Source of the DNA: Kribbella monticola
GTDB taxonomy: Bacteria > Actinomycetota > Actinomycetes > Propionibacteriales > Kribbellaceae
Assembly (NCBI RefSeq): GCF_003261635.1
Contig: NZ_QFXK01000039.1
Coordinates: 372,001-436,000 of the forward strand
Reading direction: 5' to 3'
Length of the DNA stretch: 64,000 nt
The notes under the pieces are model-generated. The model had not been told where the DNA came from, searched no databases, and was given only the letters and a program-made list of their open reading frames with translations. The position numbers and the translations under genes are program-made. Each line of letters opens with the position of its first letter. Positions within the stretch are counted from its first letter, which is position 1. This document shows positions 33,901 to 41,043 of the stretch, one piece after another.

Positions 33901-34950
33901 TCAGCCACCACTGCCTACCCGGTTGGTCCGGGCGAGCAGGAACATCAGGTACGGCGCGCCGACGACACCGGTGACCACACCGACCGGCAACTGCGTGTGG
34001 CCCAGCCCGTGCTGCGCGATCAGGTCGGACAGCGACACCACGAACGCGCCGATCAGCGCCGATGCGACCAGAGCCGGCCCGGGCGAACGCGTCAGCCAGC
34101 GCGCGATCGGCGGCGCGACGAACGCGACGAACCCGATCGGCCCCGCCGCAGCCGTCGCCATCGCGGCCAGCAGCACACCCACCACGATCAGCCCGAGCCG
34201 CGACAGCTCAACCTGCAACCCCAGCCCGTACGCCGTTTCGTCGCCGAGCTGCAGGATGCGCAGCCGGCGTACGAGCAACACCAGCACCGGCGAAAGCACC
34301 GCCAGGGTGATCGCCATCGAACGGACCTGCGACCAGTCCCGGCCGTTCAGGCTCCCGGTCAACCAGATCAGCGCCTGCTGGGCGATCTCGACGCGCGCCT
34401 TGGTCAGCAGGTACGACGTGAAGCTGGTCGCCATCGCACCGATCCCGATCCCGACCAGGATCAAGCGGTAGCTGGAAACACCACGCCGCCAGGCCAGCAG
34501 GTACATGATGATCGCGGTCAGCAAGGCCCCCGCGATCGCGAGGGCGGCCACTGCCGCGCCGGTCAGGCCGAGCGTGACGATGGCGAGCACCGCGAACGCA
34601 CTGGCGCCGTACGTGACACCGATGATGTCCGGGCTGGCCAGCGGATTGCGCGCGATGCTCTGGAAGATCGCACCGGACATTCCGAGCGCAAGGCCGACCA
34701 GTACGCCGGTCAGCGCGCGCGGCAACCGCAGTTTGTTGACGATGAACTCGGTGGCCCGGTCACCGCCGCCGAACAGCGTCTTCACCACGTCGACGACCGG
34801 GATCTTGAAATCGCCGAGGGAGAGCGACACGCAGAAGATCACGAACACCACGGCGGCCAGGACGGCGATCACGACCACCGACCGCGCCCGCCGGGCCGAC
34901 CTCGCCCGCGAGATCACCTGGGCGGGCGACAGCTCCACGCCGGCCGTCAC
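33901..34950 (-). CDS. Iron-siderophore ABC permease (FecCD family), second subunit
   Basis: This 349-aa FecCD-type permease has about nine or ten hydrophobic segments. FGGGDRATEFIVNKLRLPRALTGVLVGLALGMSGAIFQSIARNPLASPDIIGVTYGAS and AAAGPIGFVAFVAPPIAR are family hallmarks. It forms a heterodimer channel with the permease encoded just upstream. Its GTG overlaps that gene's TGA (GTGA), and its stop lies just before the ATPase start. It carries ferric-siderophore complexes across the membrane. Confidence 0.95.
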   Translation of the reverse strand: MTAGVELSPAQVISRARSARRARSVVVIAVLAAVVFVIFCVSLSLGDFKIPVVDVVKTLFGGGDRATEFIVNKLRLPRALTGVLVGLALGMSGAIFQSIARNPLASPDIIGVTYGASAFAVLAIVTLGLTGAAVAALAIAGALLTAIIMYLLAWRRGVSSYRLILVGIGIGAMATSFTSYLLTKARVEIAQQALIWLTGSLNGRDWSQVRSMAITLAVLSPVLVLLVRRLRILQLGDETAYGLGLQVELSRLGLIVVGVLLAAMATAAAGPIGFVAFVAPPIARWLTRSPGPALVASALIGAFVVSLSDLIAQHGLGHTQLPVGVVTGVVGAPYLMFLLARTNRVGSGG

Positions 34951-36017
34951 AGGGCCGCCAGCTTGCGTCGGCGTACAAGCGCGATGAAGAAGGGAGCGCC
35001 GACTACGGCGGTGACAATGCCGACCTGGAGTTCGCCGGGCTGGGCGACGAGCCGGCCGATGATGTCGGATCCGAGGAGCAGGATCGGTGCCAACAGCATC
35101 GAATACGGCAGGATCCAGCGGTAATCGGGACCAGTCACCAGGCGCGCGACGTGCGGGATGGTGAGTCCGACAAAACCGATCGGTCCCGCGGCGGCGGTGG
35201 CTGCTCCGCAGAGCAGCACGACGACGAGCGCCGTGAAGATCCGCGCCAGTCCGACCCGCTGGCCCAGCGATCGCGCGACGTCGTCACCAAGCGACAGTGC
35301 GTTGAGCACCCGGCCCGAGAACAGCGCGAGCACGATGCCGACCAGAATGAAGGGCGCCACCTGACCGACGATGTCCGAGCCACGGCCCGCCAGCGATCCG
35401 ACCGCCCAGAACCGGAACTGGTCGAACGTGTTGACGTCACCGATCAGCAGCGCGGTGGTGAGCGAGCCGAGCATGGCCGTCAACGCAGCTCCGGCCAGGG
35501 CGAGTTTCACCGGCGTCGCACCTTCACGGCCGAGTGAGCCGAGCGCGTACACCGCAACCGACGCGGCCGCCGCTCCCGCGAAGGCCAGCCACACGTACGC
35601 CGTCAGGCTCGTCAGCCCGAACCAATAGATGCCCGCGACAACGAAAAGTGCAGCCCCGCCGTTGACCCCGAGAATGCCCGGATCGGCCAGTGGATTCCGC
35701 GTCACCCCTTGCATCAGGACTCCCGACAGGCCGAGCGCCGCACCAACGAGCAGGCCGACCAGAGTCCGTGGCACCCGCAGCGAGTGAACGATCACCTGAT
35801 CGGTATTGCCGGCGTCGTAGTGGCGCAAGGCATCGAACACGGTCGACACCGCGATCTGTTTCGAGCCCACGGCAACGCTGAGCCACGCCACGACCAGCAG
35901 CAACGCCACGCAGCCGGCCAACCCGAGGATCAAGGTGCCGCGACGGGTCCGCGAGCGACGCCGAGGCACGGCGGCTGTCTCCGGCCGGGTGGCGGCGGCA
36001 GTGGACGGCGAGGGCAT
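34947..36017 (-). CDS. Iron-siderophore ABC permease (FecCD family), first subunit
   Basis: This is a 356-aa FecCD permease. The LRVPRTLVGLLVGAALGLSGVLMQGVTRNPLADPGILGVNGGAAL segment and AAAGPIGFVGLTIPHVAR are typical, with about ten hydrophobic helices. It is first in the operon, starting 18 nt downstream of an IdeR/DtxR-type iron box, which explains expected derepression at low iron. No siderophore-binding lipoprotein gene is present in the cluster, so the binding protein must be encoded elsewhere. Confidence 0.95.
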   Translation of the reverse strand: MPSPSTAAATRPETAAVPRRRSRTRRGTLILGLAGCVALLLVVAWLSVAVGSKQIAVSTVFDALRHYDAGNTDQVIVHSLRVPRTLVGLLVGAALGLSGVLMQGVTRNPLADPGILGVNGGAALFVVAGIYWFGLTSLTAYVWLAFAGAAAASVAVYALGSLGREGATPVKLALAGAALTAMLGSLTTALLIGDVNTFDQFRFWAVGSLAGRGSDIVGQVAPFILVGIVLALFSGRVLNALSLGDDVARSLGQRVGLARIFTALVVVLLCGAATAAAGPIGFVGLTIPHVARLVTGPDYRWILPYSMLLAPILLLGSDIIGRLVAQPGELQVGIVTAVVGAPFFIALVRRRKLAAL

Positions 36018-36034
36018 TGGATTTAGATATCCTC

Positions 36035-36053
36035 TTAGGTAAGGCTAACCTTG
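36035..36053. promoter_or_regulatory. IdeR/DtxR-type iron box
   Basis: TTAGGTAAGGCTAACCTTG matches the consensus TTAGGTTAGGCTAACCTAA at 16 of 19 positions. It sits between the divergent permease operon (start 36017) and the siderophore-interacting protein gene (start 36133), so one site could control both by iron-loaded repressor. The consensus is established for mycobacteria, corynebacteria and streptomycetes. Confidence 0.82.
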
Positions 36054-36132
36054 TTGCCTCAGGATAGCCCGCACGCCATCGGGTCGCATCCGAGCACCCC
36101 TGCTTTGTCAGTACTTACATCGGAGAACCGGT

Positions 36133-36951
36133 ATGACGACGTTGCTCGAGCGCCCGATCGCGTTCGACTCGGTCCTCGCCACGGTGGCGTCGATCGAGGA
36201 CCTCAGCCCGCACCTGCGCCGGGTCACGTTCGTGGCACCCAGGCTCGCCGACGTGGTGACCGCCGGTCCCGATCAGCGGATCAAAGTCCTGCTCTCCCCA
36301 CCCGACGGCGGCGTACTCCGCCTGCCGACCGGCCCCGAGTGGTACGCCGACTGGTGCTCGATGCCGGCCGAGGAACGTTTCGTCATGCGCACCTACACCG
36401 TTCGCGCAATGCGTCCCGAGCTGGCCGAATTGGATATCGAATTCGTTTTGCACGGCGTGAACGGCCCGGCTTCGGCCTGGGTGAGTGAAACCCGGCCGGG
36501 CGATCAGGTCGGGCTGATCGTGCCGTTCTCGGTCGACACCACCAGCATCAAAGGATTGCTGAACTCGGGCGTCGACTATGTTCCGCCCGCGACCAGTACC
36601 AGCCGTATCCTGGTGGCCGACGAAACCGCATTGCCGGCGGTGGCGGCAATCCTCGAGAACCTGCCGGCCGGCGTACGCGCGACCGTCTTCATCGAGGTTC
36701 CCGATGCCCGCGACATCCGCCCGCTGCCGAGTCCGGGCGAGGTGGACGTCGCCTGGATCACGCGCGGTACCGGATCGTTGCCTGAGGCCCTCAAAGCCGC
36801 AGACCTCCCGTACGACGCCGACTACGCCTGGGTCGCCGGAGAGTCCGGGATGATCAAGCAGGTCCGCCGCCATCTCGTCAACACCGTCGGCCTGCCCAAG
36901 CCGGCGGTCTCCTTCCAGGGCTACTGGAAGCGTGGCGAACCGCAGATCTGA
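36133..36951 (+). CDS. Siderophore-interacting protein (ferric-siderophore reductase, ViuB/SIP family)
   Basis: The 272-aa flavoprotein is thought to reduce ferric iron in siderophores and release it in the cytoplasm using NAD(P)H. The N-terminal FAD-binding beta-barrel includes RTYTVR (86-91), the family's R-x-Y-[ST]-x-R isoalloxazine motif. The VADETALPAVAAIL segment begins the NAD(P)-binding domain, and FQGYWKRG is the conserved C-terminus. It is divergent from the siderophore importer operon across the iron box, so import and reduction are co-regulated. Confidence 0.94.
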   Translation: MTTLLERPIAFDSVLATVASIEDLSPHLRRVTFVAPRLADVVTAGPDQRIKVLLSPPDGGVLRLPTGPEWYADWCSMPAEERFVMRTYTVRAMRPELAELDIEFVLHGVNGPASAWVSETRPGDQVGLIVPFSVDTTSIKGLLNSGVDYVPPATSTSRILVADETALPAVAAILENLPAGVRATVFIEVPDARDIRPLPSPGEVDVAWITRGTGSLPEALKAADLPYDADYAWVAGESGMIKQVRRHLVNTVGLPKPAVSFQGYWKRGEPQI

Positions 36952-36962
36952 ACCGCAGACAG

Positions 36963-37000
36963 CCGCATCCGGAGAGCCGGGCAGGGCTCTCCGGATGCGG
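36963..37000. terminator. Bidirectional hairpin between converging genes
   Basis: A perfect 16-bp stem (36963-36978 with 36985-37000) and 6-nt loop lie 11 nt after the siderophore-interacting protein stop and 5 nt beyond the alginate-lyase-family stop on the other strand. It can end both transcripts. Confidence 0.75.
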
Positions 37001-37005
37001 ATCGA

Positions 37006-38247
37006 TCAGCTCGGGTTCTCCGCGTGGGTGAGGGTTTCCCAAGCCACGAACAGGTTGTTCGAACCCGCCGGGCGCTTGGACTCGGTCAGAGCCTGGGTGT
37101 TGGTCATCGCGATACCAAGTCGGGTGTGCAGGGCGTTGAAGCCGACCTCGGTGATCGGGCCGAGCCCGCGGTTGACGCTGCCGCCGCACAGCCAGGACGG
37201 CACCGGCTCGAGGTTGCGCTCCCAGCGGGACTGGAAGCCGAGTGCCTGACGAAGGCGTTCACCGAACTCGGGGTACAGGTCGATGCCCTGGATCCGGGAG
37301 GTCTCCAGGACGTGGGAGATCGAGGAGATCCCGTAACCGGTGTGGGTGAAGTCGCGGCAGGTCTCCTGGGTCAGGCCGTCGACGAAGGTGCTCTGGCCCT
37401 GCCAGTACGCGATGATCTTGTCGCGGGTGTCGAGGTTCTGGCTCGGCTTGGTCTTCGGCAGCGCGCCGTCCGAAGACAGGTAGACGTAGGCGGGCACGCG
37501 GACCCGGAAGAGCGAGATCGCCTTGTCGTACACGGTCGGGTCGTCGAGGAAGACACCGATGCCCTGGATCGCCTCGATCATGCTCAACTCCCAGTTGCCG
37601 TTGGAGTTCGAGCCGTTGATGATCTCGGGCAGGTAGACGTTGCGCAGCATGGTCGCGAAGCGTCCCGCGTTCGGCCAGTTGCCGTAGATGTGTTTGATGA
37701 TCTCGGCCGCCTTCGGCCACGACGACCCGGTCCAGGCCGTCTGCAGCGGCGCGTTGCTGTTGGTGTGGTCGGTGATCGTGTTCGACCAGGCGTCCATCAG
37801 CTGGATCGCCTTCTGTGCATAGCGATCGTCGCGGGTGTAGTACCAGATGAGCGCATCGGTGTACGCCGCGATCGCGTCCTCGCGTTCGTTGGTGCAGCCG
37901 TAGTTCGGGTTCGAGTACGGACCGCATTCGACCACCGCGCGTGGGGTCGGCGTACGGCTCAGGGACGCGTAGTTGCTGCTCTTGGCCTGGTTGTAGGCGT
38001 TCGTCCACGGTTGGGCGCCGGCCTGCACCTTGGTGCGGACGAAGTCCAGTTGCGCGCGGCTGACGCCGACGCCGGGATGGGCGAACGCGGCCGGCGCATT
38101 CACGGCAGCAGGCCGCTGAGCCGCGGCAGCGGGTCGCTGAGCCGCGGCAGCGGGTTGCTCGGCGGCGATCGCCGGATTGCTGAGAGCGCCGGCGATGACG
38201 GCTGCGCAGGCAGCGGCCACCAGGGGAATCAATGCTTTCTTTCGCAT
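37006..38247 (-). CDS. Secreted alginate-lyase-family polysaccharide lyase
   Basis: The 413-aa protein has a signal peptide (about 1-29), a low-complexity Ala/Pro/Gln/Arg stretch (about 30-50), and an alpha/alpha-toroid domain of the alginate lyase family (PF05426). Recognised segments are GVSRAQLDFVRTKVQAGAQPW, NEREDAIAAYTDALIWYYTRDDRYAQKAIQLMDAWS, and GNWELSMIEAIQGIGVFLDD, the last holding conserved Asn and Glu residues. Members cut alginate or other uronate polysaccharides by beta-elimination outside the cell. AGGA 9 nt upstream precedes ATG 38247. Two matched inverted repeats lie about 120-180 nt upstream, and the gene is probably induced by an oligosaccharide-sensing regulator. Confidence 0.85.
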   Translation of the reverse strand: MRKKALIPLVAAACAAVIAGALSNPAIAAEQPAAAAQRPAAAAQRPAAVNAPAAFAHPGVGVSRAQLDFVRTKVQAGAQPWTNAYNQAKSSNYASLSRTPTPRAVVECGPYSNPNYGCTNEREDAIAAYTDALIWYYTRDDRYAQKAIQLMDAWSNTITDHTNSNAPLQTAWTGSSWPKAAEIIKHIYGNWPNAGRFATMLRNVYLPEIINGSNSNGNWELSMIEAIQGIGVFLDDPTVYDKAISLFRVRVPAYVYLSSDGALPKTKPSQNLDTRDKIIAYWQGQSTFVDGLTQETCRDFTHTGYGISSISHVLETSRIQGIDLYPEFGERLRQALGFQSRWERNLEPVPSWLCGGSVNRGLGPITEVGFNALHTRLGIAMTNTQALTESKRPAGSNNLFVAWETLTHAENPS

Positions 38248-38369
38248 GGGCGGATGTCCTGTTCTCGGGGCGGTGGACTCCGCGATTCCCCCCGCATACC
38301 GCAGAGTCTTTTCGGAAGTGTGCCGATGCAACCCCGAGCCGTCAATATCCCAGCGACCCAGAATTCCTC

Positions 38370-38426
38370 TGGAACAAAGTCATACTTCGTCCCACCGAAA
38401 ATGGAACAAAACGCATCTTTGTCCCA
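38370..38426. promoter_or_regulatory. Two 25-bp operator-like inverted repeats 32 bp apart
   Basis: TGGAACAAA-N7-type repeats occupy 38370-38394 and 38402-38426. Each has a left arm TGGAACAAA and a right arm close to TTTGTCCCA, and each is followed by CCGAA. The repeats start 32 bp apart, about three helical turns. They lie 123-179 nt upstream of the polysaccharide lyase gene, in an otherwise featureless gap (38248-38468). Palindromes of this size fit LacI, GntR or IclR dimers; no such gene is adjacent. Confidence 0.65.
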
Positions 38427-38468
38427 CCGAATGCTCGTGCATTTTCCGCCGGCTACCGCATTACCGGA

Positions 38469-39065
38469 TCAGCGCCGGTGAGCCTCGCCGGCCAGCGCCT
38501 CTTCCTTCACACCCGCGGCGTCGAGCAGGGCCGACGCGGTAGCAACTCCGATCCCACCGAGCGGCTGCGCCCGTACTACGGCCCGCGCGCTCGCGCCGTC
38601 GAAGACCATCGTCAGCTGGACAGCCAGCAGGTCCGGGTTCTCGACGCCGGCCGCGATCAACTCGGACCGGAAGAAGTCGGTCAGCCGCTGCTTGAAGTGC
38701 CGCGCCACCACGCTGCCCGGGTGCTCCGGGTTCTTCAGCTCGACCGCCGTACTCACGAACGGGCAACCGAAGAACTCGCGGCCGGCCGCAAGCCGATCCT
38801 GCTTCTCGAACACGACCAGGATCCGCTCCCGCGGCGTCGCCCCGTCCTCGACCCCCGGCTCCAGCGCCTGCTGGTGCGACGGCCCGACGCTGGCGAGGCT
38901 CTCCGCGATCAGCTCGTCCTTGGACCGGAACAACTGGTACATCGACTTCTTCGAGACCCCGGCCGCCTTGCAGAGCGCATCGACGCCGATGTTCACGCCG
39001 TCGCGGTAGAAGAGTTCGCCCGCCGCGTCCAGCAGTCGCTCGCGGGGTGTCGCCTGGGTGGTCAT
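38469..39065 (-). CDS. TetR family transcriptional regulator
   Basis: The 198-aa protein has an N-terminal TetR helix-turn-helix (residues about 7-55: RERLLDAAGELFYRDGVNIGVDALCKAAGVSKKSMYQLFRSKDEL) and a C-terminal ligand domain of the TetR_C_16/33 kind with a GCPFVSTAVEL segment. ATG 39065 lies 6 nt after a TACGCT box, suggesting leaderless translation; an upstream frame lacks homology. It is divergent from the SDR gene with two shared palindromes, so it probably represses both. Confidence 0.9.
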   Translation of the reverse strand: MTTQATPRERLLDAAGELFYRDGVNIGVDALCKAAGVSKKSMYQLFRSKDELIAESLASVGPSHQQALEPGVEDGATPRERILVVFEKQDRLAAGREFFGCPFVSTAVELKNPEHPGSVVARHFKQRLTDFFRSELIAAGVENPDLLAVQLTMVFDGASARAVVRAQPLGGIGVATASALLDAAGVKEEALAGEAHRR

Positions 39066-39095
39066 GAATCGAGCGTACCGGGTCGGCTTGCGTTT

Positions 39096-39136
39096 GGAAA
39101 CCGATCGGTTTACGCTCTGGAAACAGAACGGTTTCC
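39096..39136. promoter_or_regulatory. Two TetR-type operators, 23 bp apart
   Basis: The first site is GGAAACCGATCGGTTTAC (39096-39113), with a perfect 14-bp palindrome AAACCGATCGGTTT at 39098-39111. The second is GGAAACAGAACGGTTTCC (39119-39136). Both fit GGAAAC-N6-GTTTCC-like arms with starts 23 bp apart, the same spacing as in the TetR/MDR region at 19.9 kb. They fill the space between the divergent TetR and SDR genes. Confidence 0.7.
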
Positions 39137-39158
39137 CACCTCTCATCAGGAGCTAGCA

Positions 39159-39860
39159 ATGACCACCCTCGAAGGCGCCGTCGTCCTCGTCACCGGCGGC
39201 AGCCGCGGTATCGGCAAGGCGATCGTCGACGACCTGCTCACCCGCGGCGTCAAGAAGGTCTACGCCACCGCCCGCAACCCCCAGCCGAGCACCGATGACC
39301 GGCTCGTGAACGTGCCATTGGAGGTGACCGATCCCGCCTCCATCGAAGCCCTCGCGGCGGCGGCACCCGACGTCACCGTGCTGATCAACAATGCCGGGAT
39401 CACCGGCGGCCGCAGCCTGCTCGACGCACCGGTCGAAGAGATCCGGGAGGTGTTCGAGGCCAACTTCTTCGGGCCGCTGAACGTGACCCGGGCCTTCGTC
39501 CCCGTGATCGAACGCAACGGCGGCGGCCACATCCTGAACATGCACTCCGTGCTGTCCTGGATCAGCATCGGCGGCGCCTACCCGGCCAGCAAGGCCGCCC
39601 TCTGGTCCCAGACCAACGCCCTGCGCCTCGAACTGCTCGACCGCGGCATCGGCGTCACCGGCCTGCACGTCGGTTACGTGGACACCGACATGGCCGCGCA
39701 CATCTCCGACCCGAAGTCCCGGCCGGAGGACATCGCCAAGCAGGCCCTGGATGCGATCGAGACCGGCACCCACGAGGTCGTGGCCGACGAGCTCAGCCGT
39801 AACGTCAAGGCCGGCCTCTCCGCCGATCTCACCACCCTCTATCCCCAGCTGAAGAACTAA
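39159..39860 (+). CDS. Short-chain dehydrogenase/reductase
   Basis: The 233-aa classical SDR has the nucleotide motif TGGSRGIGKA (about 13-22), the NNAG motif in VLINNAGITGG, and the catalytic YPASK (YxxxK) with its Ser in MHSVLSW upstream. The substrate is unknown. AGGAG 6 nt upstream fixes ATG 39159; an earlier in-frame extension is antisense to the TetR gene. Expression is probably induced by the ligand of the divergent TetR. The TAA stop overlaps the stop of the converging lipoprotein gene. Confidence 0.92.
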   Translation: MTTLEGAVVLVTGGSRGIGKAIVDDLLTRGVKKVYATARNPQPSTDDRLVNVPLEVTDPASIEALAAAAPDVTVLINNAGITGGRSLLDAPVEEIREVFEANFFGPLNVTRAFVPVIERNGGGHILNMHSVLSWISIGGAYPASKAALWSQTNALRLELLDRGIGVTGLHVGYVDTDMAAHISDPKSRPEDIAKQALDAIETGTHEVVADELSRNVKAGLSADLTTLYPQLKN

Positions 39861-40429
39861 GCAGGCTTGGGATTCCAGGCGGTCAGCGTGATCTTTCCGG
39901 TGGTACCGATGTCGACGTACTCCGGCCAGATCACCGGCGACACCCCCTTGCGCCAGGAGATCGCGAAGTACGCGCCGCTCTGGTTGTCGCCGTAGGTCAC
40001 GGTGTTGCTCCAGGCAACTGACGCCAGGACCGACTTGCCGCGCGCCAGCCGGATCGTGGTCGGCCCAGGATCCGTCGCCATATAAGACGATCCGCGCGCG
40101 ACGATGAGCTCGAACTTGCCCCGGCGGGCGTTGAGGACGGCGACCTCGGGATAGCCGTCGACGACGAGCGTCTTCGAGCCGCAGTTGGTCAGCTTCACGG
40201 TCACGGCCCGGTGGCCGAGCGCGGGATCCACCGGCCCGACCGTGATCGCCCCACCCGAAGGCGGGCACTTCGTCGGCGGGAGCGTCGGCTTGGGGGTCGG
40301 CCCAGGGGTCGGCGTGGCGACGGCGGCGTCACCGTCCGGCGTACGGCGTGGTGCCGCGTCGGTCGCCACCTCGGTTCCACATCCGCCCACGAGCAACAGC
40401 ACAGCCACGAGCCACCCCAGCCTGATCAC
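39857..40429 (-). CDS. DUF4232-type lipoprotein
   Basis: The 190-aa lipoprotein has a lipobox (LLVGGC, Cys at about 17), a Thr/Pro-rich linker and a DUF4232-like beta-sandwich (about 70-185). Recognised segments are LGHRAVTVKLTNCGSKTLVVDGYPEVAVL, with a probable disulfide partner in KCPPSG, and ASVAWSNT. Such proteins are anchored on the outer face of the cell membrane; function is unknown. Its stop overlaps that of the SDR gene by 3 nt. Confidence 0.8.
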   Translation of the reverse strand: MIRLGWLVAVLLLVGGCGTEVATDAAPRRTPDGDAAVATPTPGPTPKPTLPPTKCPPSGGAITVGPVDPALGHRAVTVKLTNCGSKTLVVDGYPEVAVLNARRGKFELIVARGSSYMATDPGPTTIRLARGKSVLASVAWSNTVTYGDNQSGAYFAISWRKGVSPVIWPEYVDIGTTGKITLTAWNPKPA

Positions 40430-40580
40430 CCGTTGAACCTATGCGGCCAGAGGTCGACCGCCCCGGTCGCCTACACAGGGTTGTTTCGGCGACACCCCGT
40501 GATCGACTTTCCGTAGGGACTTTGCATAAACTCCTCCCAGGGAGTGCCGTTGGCGGGGCGGCCGGCGGCACTCCCGACCT

Positions 40581-40925
40581 CTACCGACCCCGCTCCCCTG
40601 CCGACGAGTACAGATCCCGGTCCCGCGCGTACTCCATCGACGCCGCGATGCTGTCCGCCACCTCGCCGGAGATTTCCCGCTCGACGAGATGCAGCGCCAG
40701 GTCGATCCCGGCCGTGATCCCGCCGGCGGTCACCAGCGTGCCGTCGTCGACGACCCGGTTCTTCTTCAGCTCGGCGCCGAACGTCTCCAGCTCGGCCCAG
40801 GCGTTCCGGTTCGTGGTCGCCGGGCGACCTTTCACCAGCCCGGCTTCCGCCAGCAGCATCGCTCCGGTGCAGACCGAGGCGATCCAGGACAGCCGCGGTA
40901 CCAGTTCCGCGATCCGCTGAGGCGC
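40581..40925 (-). pseudogene. 5'-truncated DJ-1/PfpI family relic
   Basis: The minus-strand frame from 40925 gives QRIAELVPRLSWIASVCTGAMLLAEAGLVKGRPATTN, the C-terminal half of a DJ-1/PfpI protein including its nucleophile cysteine (SVCTGA). It continues through ELKKNRVVDDGTLVTAGGITAGIDLALHLVE to a stop. A stop codon lies just upstream of the homology and there is no ribosome site. Roughly the first 90 residues of the usual 190-230 are missing, and the Ser/Thr kinase gene begins close by. A short product from the internal ATG at 40859 would lack the nucleophile. It is probably a dead gene. Confidence 0.75.
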
Positions 40926-41043
40926 TCACCAGCAGTTCGCGAGACGCCGATCGTCAGATTCCGGCCAGCCTGCTTCGAGATCGGCCGAATGCTCTCGGTG
41001 ACGAAAGGTCTTGGTGGGCTTACGTCGACGTACCGTAGATTCC

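Noticed and set aside
40581..40859. Intact small gene from the internal ATG of the DJ-1 relic
   Set aside because: The protein would lack the nucleophile cysteine region and half the fold, and no ribosome site is present.
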